Shown: positions 1 through 6,183 of the stretch, one piece after another
Layout: every line of letters begins with the position of its first letter
Position numbering within the stretch: position 1 is the stretch's first letter
Assembly (NCBI GenBank): GCA_015654965.1
Contig: JAATGD010000341.1
Coordinates: forward strand, 1 to 9,872
DNA from: Hyphomicrobiales bacterium
GTDB taxonomy: Bacteria; Pseudomonadota; Alphaproteobacteria; Rhizobiales; Rhizobiaceae
Length of the DNA: 9,872 nucleotides
Reading direction: 5' to 3'
Notes under the pieces: model-generated
What the model was told of the DNA's origin: nothing
What the model saw: only the letters and a program-made list of their open reading frames with translations
The model's database searches: none
Position numbers and translations under genes: made by a program

Positions 1-444
1 CCGCCCGACCGCATCGCCCATTCGTGCGCAGGCTTCATATCCGCTCACATAAGCGCGCAGGATCGTCGCGGCATCCGCGCCGCGCTGGTCCGTCAGCGCC
101 AGAATGACCGGCAGGATCACCACCGATGCATGGCCATGCAGATGCGAATTGGCATCGTCGAAATCCAGAACATGCCCGGCCATACCGTTGAGCAACGCGG
201 CATCAAGTGGATTAAGCGTGATATTCCTGCCGAAAACCCGCGCAGCACCGGGCGCCGCCGACAGGGACACGACATCGAGTAAACGCCGAACCTCGGCATG
301 CTGGCTGCCGGCAAGCGTTACCCCGATCGTATCGAGAATTGCAGCACGCGCATGTTCCAGCGTTTCCGGCGCATGATCACGCCTGGAAAAAGCAAGGATA
401 TTACCCGCTAGCGCGCGCGCTACCGTCTGTTCGGTCTGTATCAT
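1..444 (-). CDS. MmgE/PrpD family protein, N-terminal part (cut by window edge)
   Basis: The first 148 residues of an enzyme read on the minus strand from ATG at 444; the reading frame is open through base 1, so the C-terminal two thirds of a family usually about 450 residues long lie outside. Family marks are visible: LDTIGVTLAGS (about residues 37-47), NGMAGHVLDFDD (86-97) followed by an HxHGHASVVILP segment (101-112), and YVSGYEACARMG (132-143). The family covers 2-methylcitrate dehydratase, cis-aconitate decarboxylase and iminodisuccinate epimerase, all acting on small di- or tricarboxylates in the cytoplasm; which reaction applies here cannot be told from this fragment. The start lies 3 nt after the regulator's stop codon and in the same frame, with no clear Shine-Dalgarno, so translation is probably coupled to the regulator. 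Family assignment is firm; substrate is unknown. Confidence 0.88.
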   Translation of the reverse strand, partial: MIQTEQTVARALAGNILAFSRRDHAPETLEHARAAILDTIGVTLAGSQHAEVRRLLDVVSLSAAPGAARVFGRNITLNPLDAALLNGMAGHVLDFDDANSHLHGHASVVILPVILALTDQRGADAATILRAYVSGYEACARMGDAVGR

Positions 445-447
445 TTT

Positions 448-1185
448 TCAGTCATCGTCCTGGGCTTCGCTAGCAAAAACCCCGGCAATCGCGGGAGCTT
501 GCAGGCGCATCATCATTCTGTGTTTCTGGGAGGCGCGCACATGGGCGCGCGCGGCGGCTTCCGCCTGATCACGGTCGCGGTTCAGAAGCGCCTCGACAAT
601 GGCCTGATGCTCCGCCGCCGCAAGCCGCGCACGACCCTCGTGATCGAGAAGGCTCGGCAGCACCGACATCGTGCCCGACAATTGATCGGCCGAGCGCAGC
701 AGATAGCGGTTATGCGCCGCCAGCATGATCATATGGTGAAAATTGCGGTTGAGATCGCGCAGCAGATTGAAATCGGAAAGGTTTTCCTTTTCACGCTCGT
801 TGAGATCGGCAAGCGTGGCCAGTTCCATGTCGCTGGCCGCCTGTGCCGCGAGCCGGGCGGCGGAACCTTCGAGGATTTCACGCATGTTATAGACCTCGAC
901 GATCTGCTGATGCGACAACTGCGTCACGATCAGTCCCCGCCGGGGTTCGTTGGTCAAAAGACCGTCCGCTTCCAGCCGCGCGATCGCATCGCGTATCGGC
1001 GTGCGCGATACGCCGAAACGTGCCGCAAGTTCCTGTTCCGTAACCCTTTCGCCTATGGCCAGAATACCGTGGCGGATTTCCTGCCGGATACGGTCGTATA
1101 TATCCGACGGCAGGTCCCTGCCCTGCATGCGTTCCGCCTTGCCCGGCTTAGCCCCAGATTTCGCAGGTGCCTTGCGCGTCATCAT
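448..1185 (-). CDS. GntR-family transcriptional regulator, FadR/FCD subfamily
   Basis: A 245-residue DNA-binding regulator. The winged helix-turn-helix occupies about residues 25-90, with the recognition-helix segment FGVSRTPIRDAIARLEADGL (57-76) typical of GntR proteins. The rest is an all-helical FCD ligand domain: REILEGSAARLAA (102-114), then FHHMI (149-153), AEHQAIVEAL (191-200) and AHVRASQKH (214-222). His150, His193 and His215 match the usual metal/ligand site, with Asn146 or Asp144 in the acidic position; such sites generally bind carboxylate effectors. I chose ATG 1185 because GGGAG precedes it by 5 nt; ATG 1182 follows directly and is also possible. An in-frame ATG at 1290 has no ribosome site and would add a non-conserved Phe-rich tail. 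Residues 1-20 are Lys/Ala/Pro-rich and likely disordered. Position between the divergent units suggests it controls both and itself; repression relieved by a pathway intermediate is the inference. Confidence 0.92.
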   Translation of the reverse strand: MMTRKAPAKSGAKPGKAERMQGRDLPSDIYDRIRQEIRHGILAIGERVTEQELAARFGVSRTPIRDAIARLEADGLLTNEPRRGLIVTQLSHQQIVEVYNMREILEGSAARLAAQAASDMELATLADLNEREKENLSDFNLLRDLNRNFHHMIMLAAHNRYLLRSADQLSGTMSVLPSLLDHEGRARLAAAEHQAIVEALLNRDRDQAEAAARAHVRASQKHRMMMRLQAPAIAGVFASEAQDDD

Positions 1186-1246
1186 CGCATCTCCCGGTTC
1201 CCGGTCGCCATTTCGTTGCCAAAACATGTCATAGAGAAAAAAGAAA

Positions 1247-1256
1247 AACAATTGTT
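1247..1256. promoter_or_regulatory. Perfect palindrome AACAATTGTT, candidate operator
   Basis: A 10-bp perfect dyad in the AT-rich part of the control region, about 61 bp upstream of the regulator start codon. FCD-type GntR dimers bind short palindromes, so this could be an autoregulatory operator. Short AT-rich palindromes also arise by chance in such DNA, hence low confidence. Confidence 0.3.
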
Positions 1257-1273
1257 CTTGCTCGTATCGAAAA

Positions 1274-1288
1274 GGAGGACTTACCTCC
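1274..1288. repeat. Small inverted repeat GGAGG-ACTTA-CCTCC
   Basis: Five-base arms (1274-1278 and 1284-1288) separated by five bases. It could be a protein-binding dyad or a weak hairpin in either transcript. The AAGGAGG arm looks like a strong Shine-Dalgarno on the plus strand, but no start codon follows at a suitable distance, so I do not read it as a ribosome site. Confidence 0.35.
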
Positions 1289-1368
1289 ATAGACTAAAAA
1301 ACAGTGATTTCTTCGCATGAAATTCTATTTTTACGTCTGAGAAAGAAACATCGTTTCTGCCGCTGGGC

Positions 1369-1398
1369 GCGCATGTAGCATCGCTTTTTATTTTTTTT
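1369..1398 (+). terminator. Hairpin plus T-tract, possible attenuator or terminator
   Basis: GCG(C)ATG at 1369-1375 can pair with CATCGC at 1379-1384 around a TAG loop, with one bulged C, directly followed by TTTTT-A-TTTTTTTT (1385-1398). The layout resembles a Rho-independent terminator read on the plus strand. The stem is short (6 bp, bulged) and no plus-strand gene precedes it in the window, so its function is doubtful. The T-tract may instead serve as an UP-like element for the promoter that begins at its end. Confidence 0.25.
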
Positions 1399-1426
1399 GA
1401 TACGGTTGCATGCAAATGTTTTTTAT
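1397..1426 (+). promoter_or_regulatory. Candidate sigma70-type promoter of the transporter operon
   Basis: TTGATA (1397-1402) is a good -35 box and TTTTAT (1421-1426) a mediocre -10 box with an 18-bp spacer. An A/T tract abuts the -35 on its upstream side, and the palindrome TTGCATGCAA sits inside the spacer, a typical place for a repressor. The predicted start of transcription near 1432-1434 would leave a leader of roughly 37-39 nt before the substrate-binding protein gene. Called by eye only. Confidence 0.35.
1406..1415. promoter_or_regulatory. Perfect palindrome TTGCATGCAA, candidate GntR/FCD operator
   Basis: A 10-bp perfect dyad located 56 bp upstream of the transporter operon's first start codon and between the candidate -35 and -10 boxes. 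Length, symmetry and the TTG...CAA ends fit the style of many FCD-subfamily GntR operators. Binding here would block RNA polymerase, consistent with repression in the absence of substrate. The assignment to the adjacent regulator is inferred from position. Confidence 0.45.
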
Positions 1427-1470
1427 GGTGCCCTTTAAGGCAGGAAAGCAATGAAAAGAGCGAGATTGCC

Positions 1471-3075
1471 ATGCCCATCACCCGCAGAAGTTTTTTGGCC
1501 TCCCTCACGGCGGGTGCGGTTCTACCGTGGCTTGGCGGCGCGCAGGTTCTGGCGGCGGAACCGAACGGAGAGCTGATCATCGGCTTTTCGACCGCGCCGA
1601 CCTCGCTCGACCCGCACTGGCATCTGGTAGCCCAGAACAATGCGCTGGCGCAGCACATTTATGACCGCATCACGCATATTCGCGCCGATCAGACCGTCGT
1701 GCCTGGACTGGCAGAAAGCTGGCGGATCATCGACGACCTGACGTGGGAATTTACATTGCGCGAAGGCGTGAAATTCCAGGACGGCACCCCGCTCGCCATT
1801 GAGGACATCGCCTTCACGGTCGAGCGCGCGCAGAATGTGCCCGGCGCCATATTCAACATGCGATCCTATCTCAGCGGCAAGACGCTCGAAAAAATCAACG
1901 ACCGTGTCTTCCGCGTGAAAACGGAAAAACCCAACCCAATCGTGCCGGATGAGCTTGCGACCACCGCGATCATCTCGCGCAAGTTCGGCAAAGGTGCGAC
2001 GACGGATGACTACAATTCCGGCCGCGCTGCAATCGGCACCGGCCCCTACCGCGTGGTTCAGTCCGACCTTGGCAATCGCATCGTACTGGAACGCAATGAT
2101 GCCTATTGGGGACCGCGCCCGGCCTTTGCCCACGTGATCATCCGACCGATCCCGGTTGGCGGCGCGCGCGTGGCGGCGCTGCGCGCGGGCGATGTCGGCC
2201 TGATCGAGAACGTGCCGCCGTCGGATGTTGAAACCGTTGAAAAGCTGGATGGCATTTCCATTGCACGCGGCGTCCCGAACCGTACGATCTTTCTGACGCT
2301 CGATCAGGAACGGGAACACACGCCATTCGTCCGCAGCAAGAGTGGCGCTGAAATTCCAAACCCTTTTCGGGATATCAGGGTGCGTCAGGCATTCTCGCTT
2401 GCCATCGACAGGAAAGCCATATCCGAGCGCATTCTGACGGGGAACGGTGTTCCGGCAGTGCAACTGGCGCCTGACAAGGTGTTCGGTGCCGCAACTGATC
2501 TGACACTACCCACTGTTGACATAGAGCGTGCCAAGGCACTGCTCGTAGAAGCCGGTCTGCCCGAAGGCTTCAAGGTTACGTTGCACGGCCCCAATGACCG
2601 CTTTATCCGGGATGCTGCGGTGATCCAGGCCGTAGCGCAGATGCTGGCACGGATTGGCGTGGACGTGGAAGTCGAAACCATGCCAGCCAGCGTGTTTTAT
2701 CAGCGCGCCACCAGCGGGGGCGCAAATGGCACATCCGCCTATAGCTTTTTTCTCGTCGGCTACGGTTCCAGCATGGGTGACATCGCGCATGCCCTGCGCA
2801 ATGTGATCCACAGCGTCGACAAGAAACAAGGCTATGGCGCCAACAACCGTTTGCGTTATTCCAACCCGCAGATAGATAAAATCCTTGAGGAAGCCATGGT
2901 GACCATGGATGCCGCGCACCGCGCGCCGCTTTATGCAAAAGCAAGCCGCCTCGCCATGGAAGACATCGCAGTCATTCCACTCTACCATCCCATCACGGTC
3001 TGGGGTTTGCGCGATCCACTGAAATTCGCAGGGCGCGATGACGAGCGCACGCTGGCCATGGACGTGCGGGGATGA
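1471..3075 (+). CDS. ABC transporter substrate-binding protein, family 5 (dipeptide/oligopeptide/nickel type), Tat-exported
   Basis: A 534-residue periplasmic solute receptor. The N-terminus ITRRSFLAS (residues 3-11) is a twin-arginine motif followed by a hydrophobic stretch and a likely cleavage near VLAAEP (26-31), so export by Tat in folded form is predicted. The mature part has SBP_bac_5 marks: TSLDPHW (44-50), EGVKFQDGTPLAIEDIAF (98-115), GTGPYRV (189-195), LERNDAYWG (206-214) and DIRVRQAFSLAIDRKAI (301-317). Length is normal for the family. Known members bind di/oligopeptides, nickel, opines or other small polar compounds; the ligand is not evident. Start at 1471 is required by the Tat signal; its ribosome site (AGAGCGAG) is modest. 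The gene heads the operon, and its stop overlaps the next start by 4 nt. Export through Tat is less common than Sec for this family. Confidence 0.93.
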   Translation: MPITRRSFLASLTAGAVLPWLGGAQVLAAEPNGELIIGFSTAPTSLDPHWHLVAQNNALAQHIYDRITHIRADQTVVPGLAESWRIIDDLTWEFTLREGVKFQDGTPLAIEDIAFTVERAQNVPGAIFNMRSYLSGKTLEKINDRVFRVKTEKPNPIVPDELATTAIISRKFGKGATTDDYNSGRAAIGTGPYRVVQSDLGNRIVLERNDAYWGPRPAFAHVIIRPIPVGGARVAALRAGDVGLIENVPPSDVETVEKLDGISIARGVPNRTIFLTLDQEREHTPFVRSKSGAEIPNPFRDIRVRQAFSLAIDRKAISERILTGNGVPAVQLAPDKVFGAATDLTLPTVDIERAKALLVEAGLPEGFKVTLHGPNDRFIRDAAVIQAVAQMLARIGVDVEVETMPASVFYQRATSGGANGTSAYSFFLVGYGSSMGDIAHALRNVIHSVDKKQGYGANNRLRYSNPQIDKILEEAMVTMDAAHRAPLYAKASRLAMEDIAVIPLYHPITVWGLRDPLKFAGRDDERTLAMDVRG

Positions 3076-4319
3076 CATCCCGCATGACACAGGCGCAGGC
3101 ATTGCCCGGCAATGACCGGGAAAACATCGCAGCGGTCATCGGGCGCATCGAACCGATCCTTATCGCGCTGCGCCGCGAAATCCATGCCGATCCCGAACTG
3201 GCGTTCGAGGAATATCGCACCGCCGAGCGCATCGTCAGAGCGCTTTCAGGCATGGGGCTTGCGGCGAAAACCGGCATCGGCGGTACGGGCGTCGTCGTCG
3301 ATATCGGCGAGGCCGGTAACCGTCCGCGCGTGCTCATTCGCGCCGACATGGATGCGCTGCCGATCCATGAGGAAACCGGCCTGCCCTATGCCAGCCAGAC
3401 GCCCGGCAAGATGCATGCCTGCGGCCACGATCTGCATTGCGCCATCGCGGTCGGCGTTGCGGCGGTGCTCGACAGCCTTGAGACGGATGCGGCTTTCCGC
3501 ATCATCTTCCAGCCCGCCGAAGAGGTTCTGCTCGGCGCGAAGGCCATGATGAAGGACGGCGTACTGGACGGTGTTGGTCCGGTGCTGGGCTACCATATCC
3601 GTCCCGACCTGCCCGCCGGACGGATCGGTGTGGCACACGGCGCGACCACGGCTGCCATCGACCGTTTTGAAATCGCCTTGCGCGGCGCTGGCGGTCATAC
3701 GGGGCGGCCCTATCAGGCGCGAAACCCCATTCTGGCGGGTGCCGATATCATTTCGAAAATTTCAGCGATCCCCGCTAACGAACTCGATCCGGCGATCCCC
3801 TGCGTCATCGCCATCGGCGCTTTTCTGGCCGGCGAAAGCCCCAATGTCATTCCCGATACAGCCATCATCCGTGGCACCGTGCGCGCACGCAGCGCAGCAC
3901 ATCATGAGGCCGCGATCGATGCAATCCGCCGCCTGTGCACAGCCACCGAAACCCTGCATCGGCTTGAATGCCGCTTCGAACTTGCGACCGGCGTCCCAGC
4001 CCAAGTCAATGAAGAGGCTTTTCAGACACCGATCCGCGAAGCGGTGCTGCAACAACTCGGCGATGTAATCGATGACATTCCGGGTGGCATGGGCGGCGAG
4101 GATTTCGCCTGCCTTGCCGAACAGCGCCAATCCTTCCGTCTGGGCATCGGTGCTGGAGCGCCGGGGCGCCATGACCGGCTTCATACGGCAAGCGTGCAGC
4201 CTGACGAAAGCGCCATCGCATCAGGCGTTGCCGCAATGAGCGCCGCCGCCCTGGCCGTTGCCTCCAAAATCGCCGTCTCCGGCAGCCTGCCGGAAACCGC
4301 GTCTGGGGCCGCAGTATGA
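3072..4319 (+). CDS. M20 family (M20D-type) metallo-amidohydrolase/peptidase
   Basis: A 415-residue cytoplasmic hydrolase related to hippurate hydrolase, N-acetyl-amino-acid deacetylases and IAA-amino-acid hydrolases, which split an amide bond between an acyl group and an amino acid. Seen in the sequence: HADPELAFEE (38-47), LIRADMDALPIHEETGLPYA (88-107), MHACGHD with Cys117 and His119, QPAEE with Glu150/Glu151, GYH with His175, GAGGHTGRP in the dimerisation domain (206-213), GGEDFA (341-346) and LHTASVQPDE with His371. These give a full M20D metal and catalytic set, so the enzyme should be active. There is no signal peptide. The start overlaps the upstream stop (ATGA); a second ATG four codons on (3084) is also possible. 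Its place between the binding-protein gene and the permease genes suggests it works on the imported compound. It lacks the look of M20C carbamoylases, so N-carbamoyl-amino-acid cleavage is less likely. Confidence 0.9.
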   Translation: MTSRMTQAQALPGNDRENIAAVIGRIEPILIALRREIHADPELAFEEYRTAERIVRALSGMGLAAKTGIGGTGVVVDIGEAGNRPRVLIRADMDALPIHEETGLPYASQTPGKMHACGHDLHCAIAVGVAAVLDSLETDAAFRIIFQPAEEVLLGAKAMMKDGVLDGVGPVLGYHIRPDLPAGRIGVAHGATTAAIDRFEIALRGAGGHTGRPYQARNPILAGADIISKISAIPANELDPAIPCVIAIGAFLAGESPNVIPDTAIIRGTVRARSAAHHEAAIDAIRRLCTATETLHRLECRFELATGVPAQVNEEAFQTPIREAVLQQLGDVIDDIPGGMGGEDFACLAEQRQSFRLGIGAGAPGRHDRLHTASVQPDESAIASGVAAMSAAALAVASKIAVSGSLPETASGAAV

Positions 4320-5299
4320 TTGCCCTCATTGGCCAAAGATTGTTGCAGGCGATTGCGGTCGTTCTGGTGATGACGGTCATCGTGTTCATCGGCGTGAATG
4401 TAATCGGCAATCCGGTGGACATCATTATCTCGCCGCAGGCCGATCAGGCGGAACGGGCGCGCATCATTGCCGAACTTGGCCTCGACCAGCCACTGTGGTG
4501 GCAATATCTGCATTTTATCGGTGGCTTTGCCTCCGGTGATTTCGGCATAAGCTATGTCTATAACCTACCCGCCTTCACCGTCATTCTGGAACGGCTGCCC
4601 GCGACGGCAGAACTGGCGGTCAGCGCCATGCTGATTTCCATTCTTGTCGGCGTACCACTTGGTCTGCTGGCGGGACTATACCCGCGCTCCCGCCTTTCCC
4701 GGCTTCTGATGACAGGCAGCATTGTCGGCTTCTCGCTGCCGACCTTCTGGGTCGGCCTGATCTTCATCATGTTATTTTCGGTTCATCTCGGCTGGCTGCC
4801 AAGCGGCGGGCGTGGACCGACCCGTGCTTTTCTGGGTGCAGAGTGGAGCTTCCTCACATGGGAAGGATTACGCCACCTGTTATTGCCAGCCGTCAATCTC
4901 GCCCTGTTCAAGGCATCGCTCGTTTTGCGCATGACACAGGCAGGGGTGCGCGAGGTAATGCCGCTCAACTATGTTCGGCTGGCGCGCGCCAAAGGACTTG
5001 GTCCGGCGCGGGTGATTTTCGTCCATGTGTTGCGCAATGTGATGATCCCCGTGGTGACTGTGATCGGGCTAGAATTCGGCTCTCTCATTGCCTTTTCGGT
5101 GGTGACGGAAACAATTTTCGCATGGCCGGGCATGGGCAAACTGATCATCGACAGCATCGGCGTTCTCGACCGGCCCGTGATGGTCGCCTATCTGATGCTC
5201 ATCGTCGTGATGTTCGTCACCATCAATCTGATTGTCGATCTGATCTATGGCCGGCTTGACCCGCGCGTGCGCCAGCAAACGGGAACACGCCAGCCATGA
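4316..5299 (+). CDS. ABC transporter permease, DppB/OppB type
   Basis: A 327-residue inner-membrane protein, normal length for DppB-like subunits. It has an N-terminal membrane helix (about 9-29), a periplasmic loop with LGLDQPLWWQYLHF (54-67), then further helices around 98-122, 133-156, 186-204, 240-262 and 286-310. The cytoplasmic coupling segment NYVRLARAKGLGPARV (218-233) is a good EAA motif that docks on the ATPase, and the C-terminal DLIYGRLDPRVR is characteristic of the subfamily. It should form the channel with the next gene product. The start codon shares ATGA with the end of the amidohydrolase gene, implying translational coupling. Substrate type beyond the peptide/nickel family cannot be stated. 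Confidence 0.93.
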   Translation: MIALIGQRLLQAIAVVLVMTVIVFIGVNVIGNPVDIIISPQADQAERARIIAELGLDQPLWWQYLHFIGGFASGDFGISYVYNLPAFTVILERLPATAELAVSAMLISILVGVPLGLLAGLYPRSRLSRLLMTGSIVGFSLPTFWVGLIFIMLFSVHLGWLPSGGRGPTRAFLGAEWSFLTWEGLRHLLLPAVNLALFKASLVLRMTQAGVREVMPLNYVRLARAKGLGPARVIFVHVLRNVMIPVVTVIGLEFGSLIAFSVVTETIFAWPGMGKLIIDSIGVLDRPVMVAYLMLIVVMFVTINLIVDLIYGRLDPRVRQQTGTRQP

Positions 5300-6183
5300 A
5301 TGTCACAGACACCCGCTCATTGCGCCGCCTGACCGGCGCCTATTGCCGTTCCCCCTTCGCGGTCCTTGCTTTTGTAATTGCTCTACTACTCATTCTGGCA
5401 GCAATTTTCGCACCTCTCATCGCACCGCAAAATCCCTACGATCTGGGACAGATCAGTATTTTCAACGGGCTGCTTCCGCCCGGCGCGGCATCCATGGAGG
5501 GAAAACCGTTCCTGCTTGGAACCGACGATCAGGGACGGGACATGCTGTCGGCGATCCTTCACGGCTTACGGGTATCGCTGCTGGTGGGCATCGTCGCGGC
5601 GTCGCTTGCCGCGATCATCGGCACGTTGATCGGCCTCGTCGCCGCCTATTCCGGTCGCCGCACCGATACCGCGATCATGCGGCTGGTCGATCAGCAACTG
5701 TCCTTTCCGACTATATTGGTGGCGCTGATGATCCTCGCCTTTCTGGGCAAAGGGGTCGGCAATGTAATCCTGGCGCTGGTGATCGTCGAATGGGCCGCCT
5801 TTGCCCGCACCGCCCGCGCCGCCGCTCTGGTCGAGACCAGAAAAGATTATATCGCCGCCGCGCAGACGATGCGCATTCCGGGCTGGAAGATCGTGTTGCG
5901 CCATTTGCTGCCGAACTGCCTGCCACCCCTTATCGTCATTTCGACCATGCTTGTGGCCCGTGCAATCTCGCTGGAAGCCACATTGTCCTTTCTGGGCGTG
6001 GGCGTACCGATCACCCGGCCCAGTCTCGGACTGCTGATCTCCAACGGCTATGAATATGTGTTCGCCGGACAATACTGGATCGGTCTGTTTCCGGGAGTTG
6101 TCCTTCTGCTGATCGTCTTGTCGATCAATCTTGTGGGCGACCGGCTGCGCGACATCGTCAACCCGGGAAACGACAATGACTGA
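5296..6183 (+). CDS. ABC transporter permease, DppC/OppC type
   Basis: A 295-residue inner-membrane protein, partner of the preceding permease. It shows the N-terminal helix (about 21-43), the subfamily signature LLGTDDQGRDMLSAILHG (73-90), helices around 93-118, 134-165, 207-232 and 258-280, and the C-terminal SINLVGDRLRDIVNP (276-290). The coupling segment YIAAAQTMRIPGWKIV (185-200) is an EAA motif, but the usual glycine after the alanines is Arg193 here. The start overlaps the upstream stop as ATGA, and the end overlaps the ATPase start by 8 nt, continuing the tight operon. Confidence in type is high; transported compound unknown. Confidence 0.93.
   Translation: MNVTDTRSLRRLTGAYCRSPFAVLAFVIALLLILAAIFAPLIAPQNPYDLGQISIFNGLLPPGAASMEGKPFLLGTDDQGRDMLSAILHGLRVSLLVGIVAASLAAIIGTLIGLVAAYSGRRTDTAIMRLVDQQLSFPTILVALMILAFLGKGVGNVILALVIVEWAAFARTARAAALVETRKDYIAAAQTMRIPGWKIVLRHLLPNCLPPLIVISTMLVARAISLEATLSFLGVGVPITRPSLGLLISNGYEYVFAGQYWIGLFPGVVLLLIVLSINLVGDRLRDIVNPGNDND

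Larger units (their letters stand above)
1186..1470. other. Divergent intergenic control region
   Basis: This 285-bp non-coding stretch separates the regulator/MmgE-PrpD unit from the transporter operon and is markedly AT-rich compared with the flanking genes. It must hold the promoters for both directions. Visible elements are two 10-bp palindromes, a GGAGG/CCTCC inverted repeat, a T-tract preceded by a small hairpin, and a candidate plus-strand promoter; each is listed separately. I could not identify a convincing minus-strand promoter for the regulator, although the AT-rich stretch around 1217-1260 is the natural place for it. No small gene with a good ribosome site is evident between 1186 and 1440. 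Confidence 0.75.

Noticed and set aside
1186..1290. Longer regulator beginning at ATG 1290
   Set aside because: No ribosome site precedes it, and the extra 35 residues are a Phe-rich translation of AT-rich intergenic DNA; GGGAG before ATG 1185 is far better.
499..1320. Plus-strand open frame of 273 codons opposite the regulator
   Set aside because: The minus strand encodes a complete GntR/FCD protein with a good ribosome site; the plus-strand product is Arg/His-rich without family features.
1429..1442. Possible TGCC...GGCA hairpin just before the binding-protein gene
   Set aside because: Only 4-bp arms around a 6-nt loop; too weak to support a riboswitch, terminator or operator claim.
1281..1658. 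Minus-strand open frame of 125 codons across the control region and binding-protein start
   Set aside because: It overlaps the Tat signal coding region in antisense and contains low-complexity sequence from the AT-rich tract; no supporting motif.
1522..2463. Minus-strand open frame of 313 codons opposite the binding-protein gene
   Set aside because: Antisense shadow; the plus strand has a complete SBP_bac_5 protein with a Tat signal, and the antisense product shows no recognisable motif.
5247..6053. Plus-strand open frame of 268 codons overlapping the second permease in another frame
   Set aside because: Its product is Arg/His-rich with no membrane helices or motif; the permease frame has full family signatures.
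6131..6175. ATPase start at ATG 6131
   Set aside because: It would add 15 non-conserved residues deep inside the permease gene; ATG 6176 gives a normal N-terminus and a short operon-type overlap.
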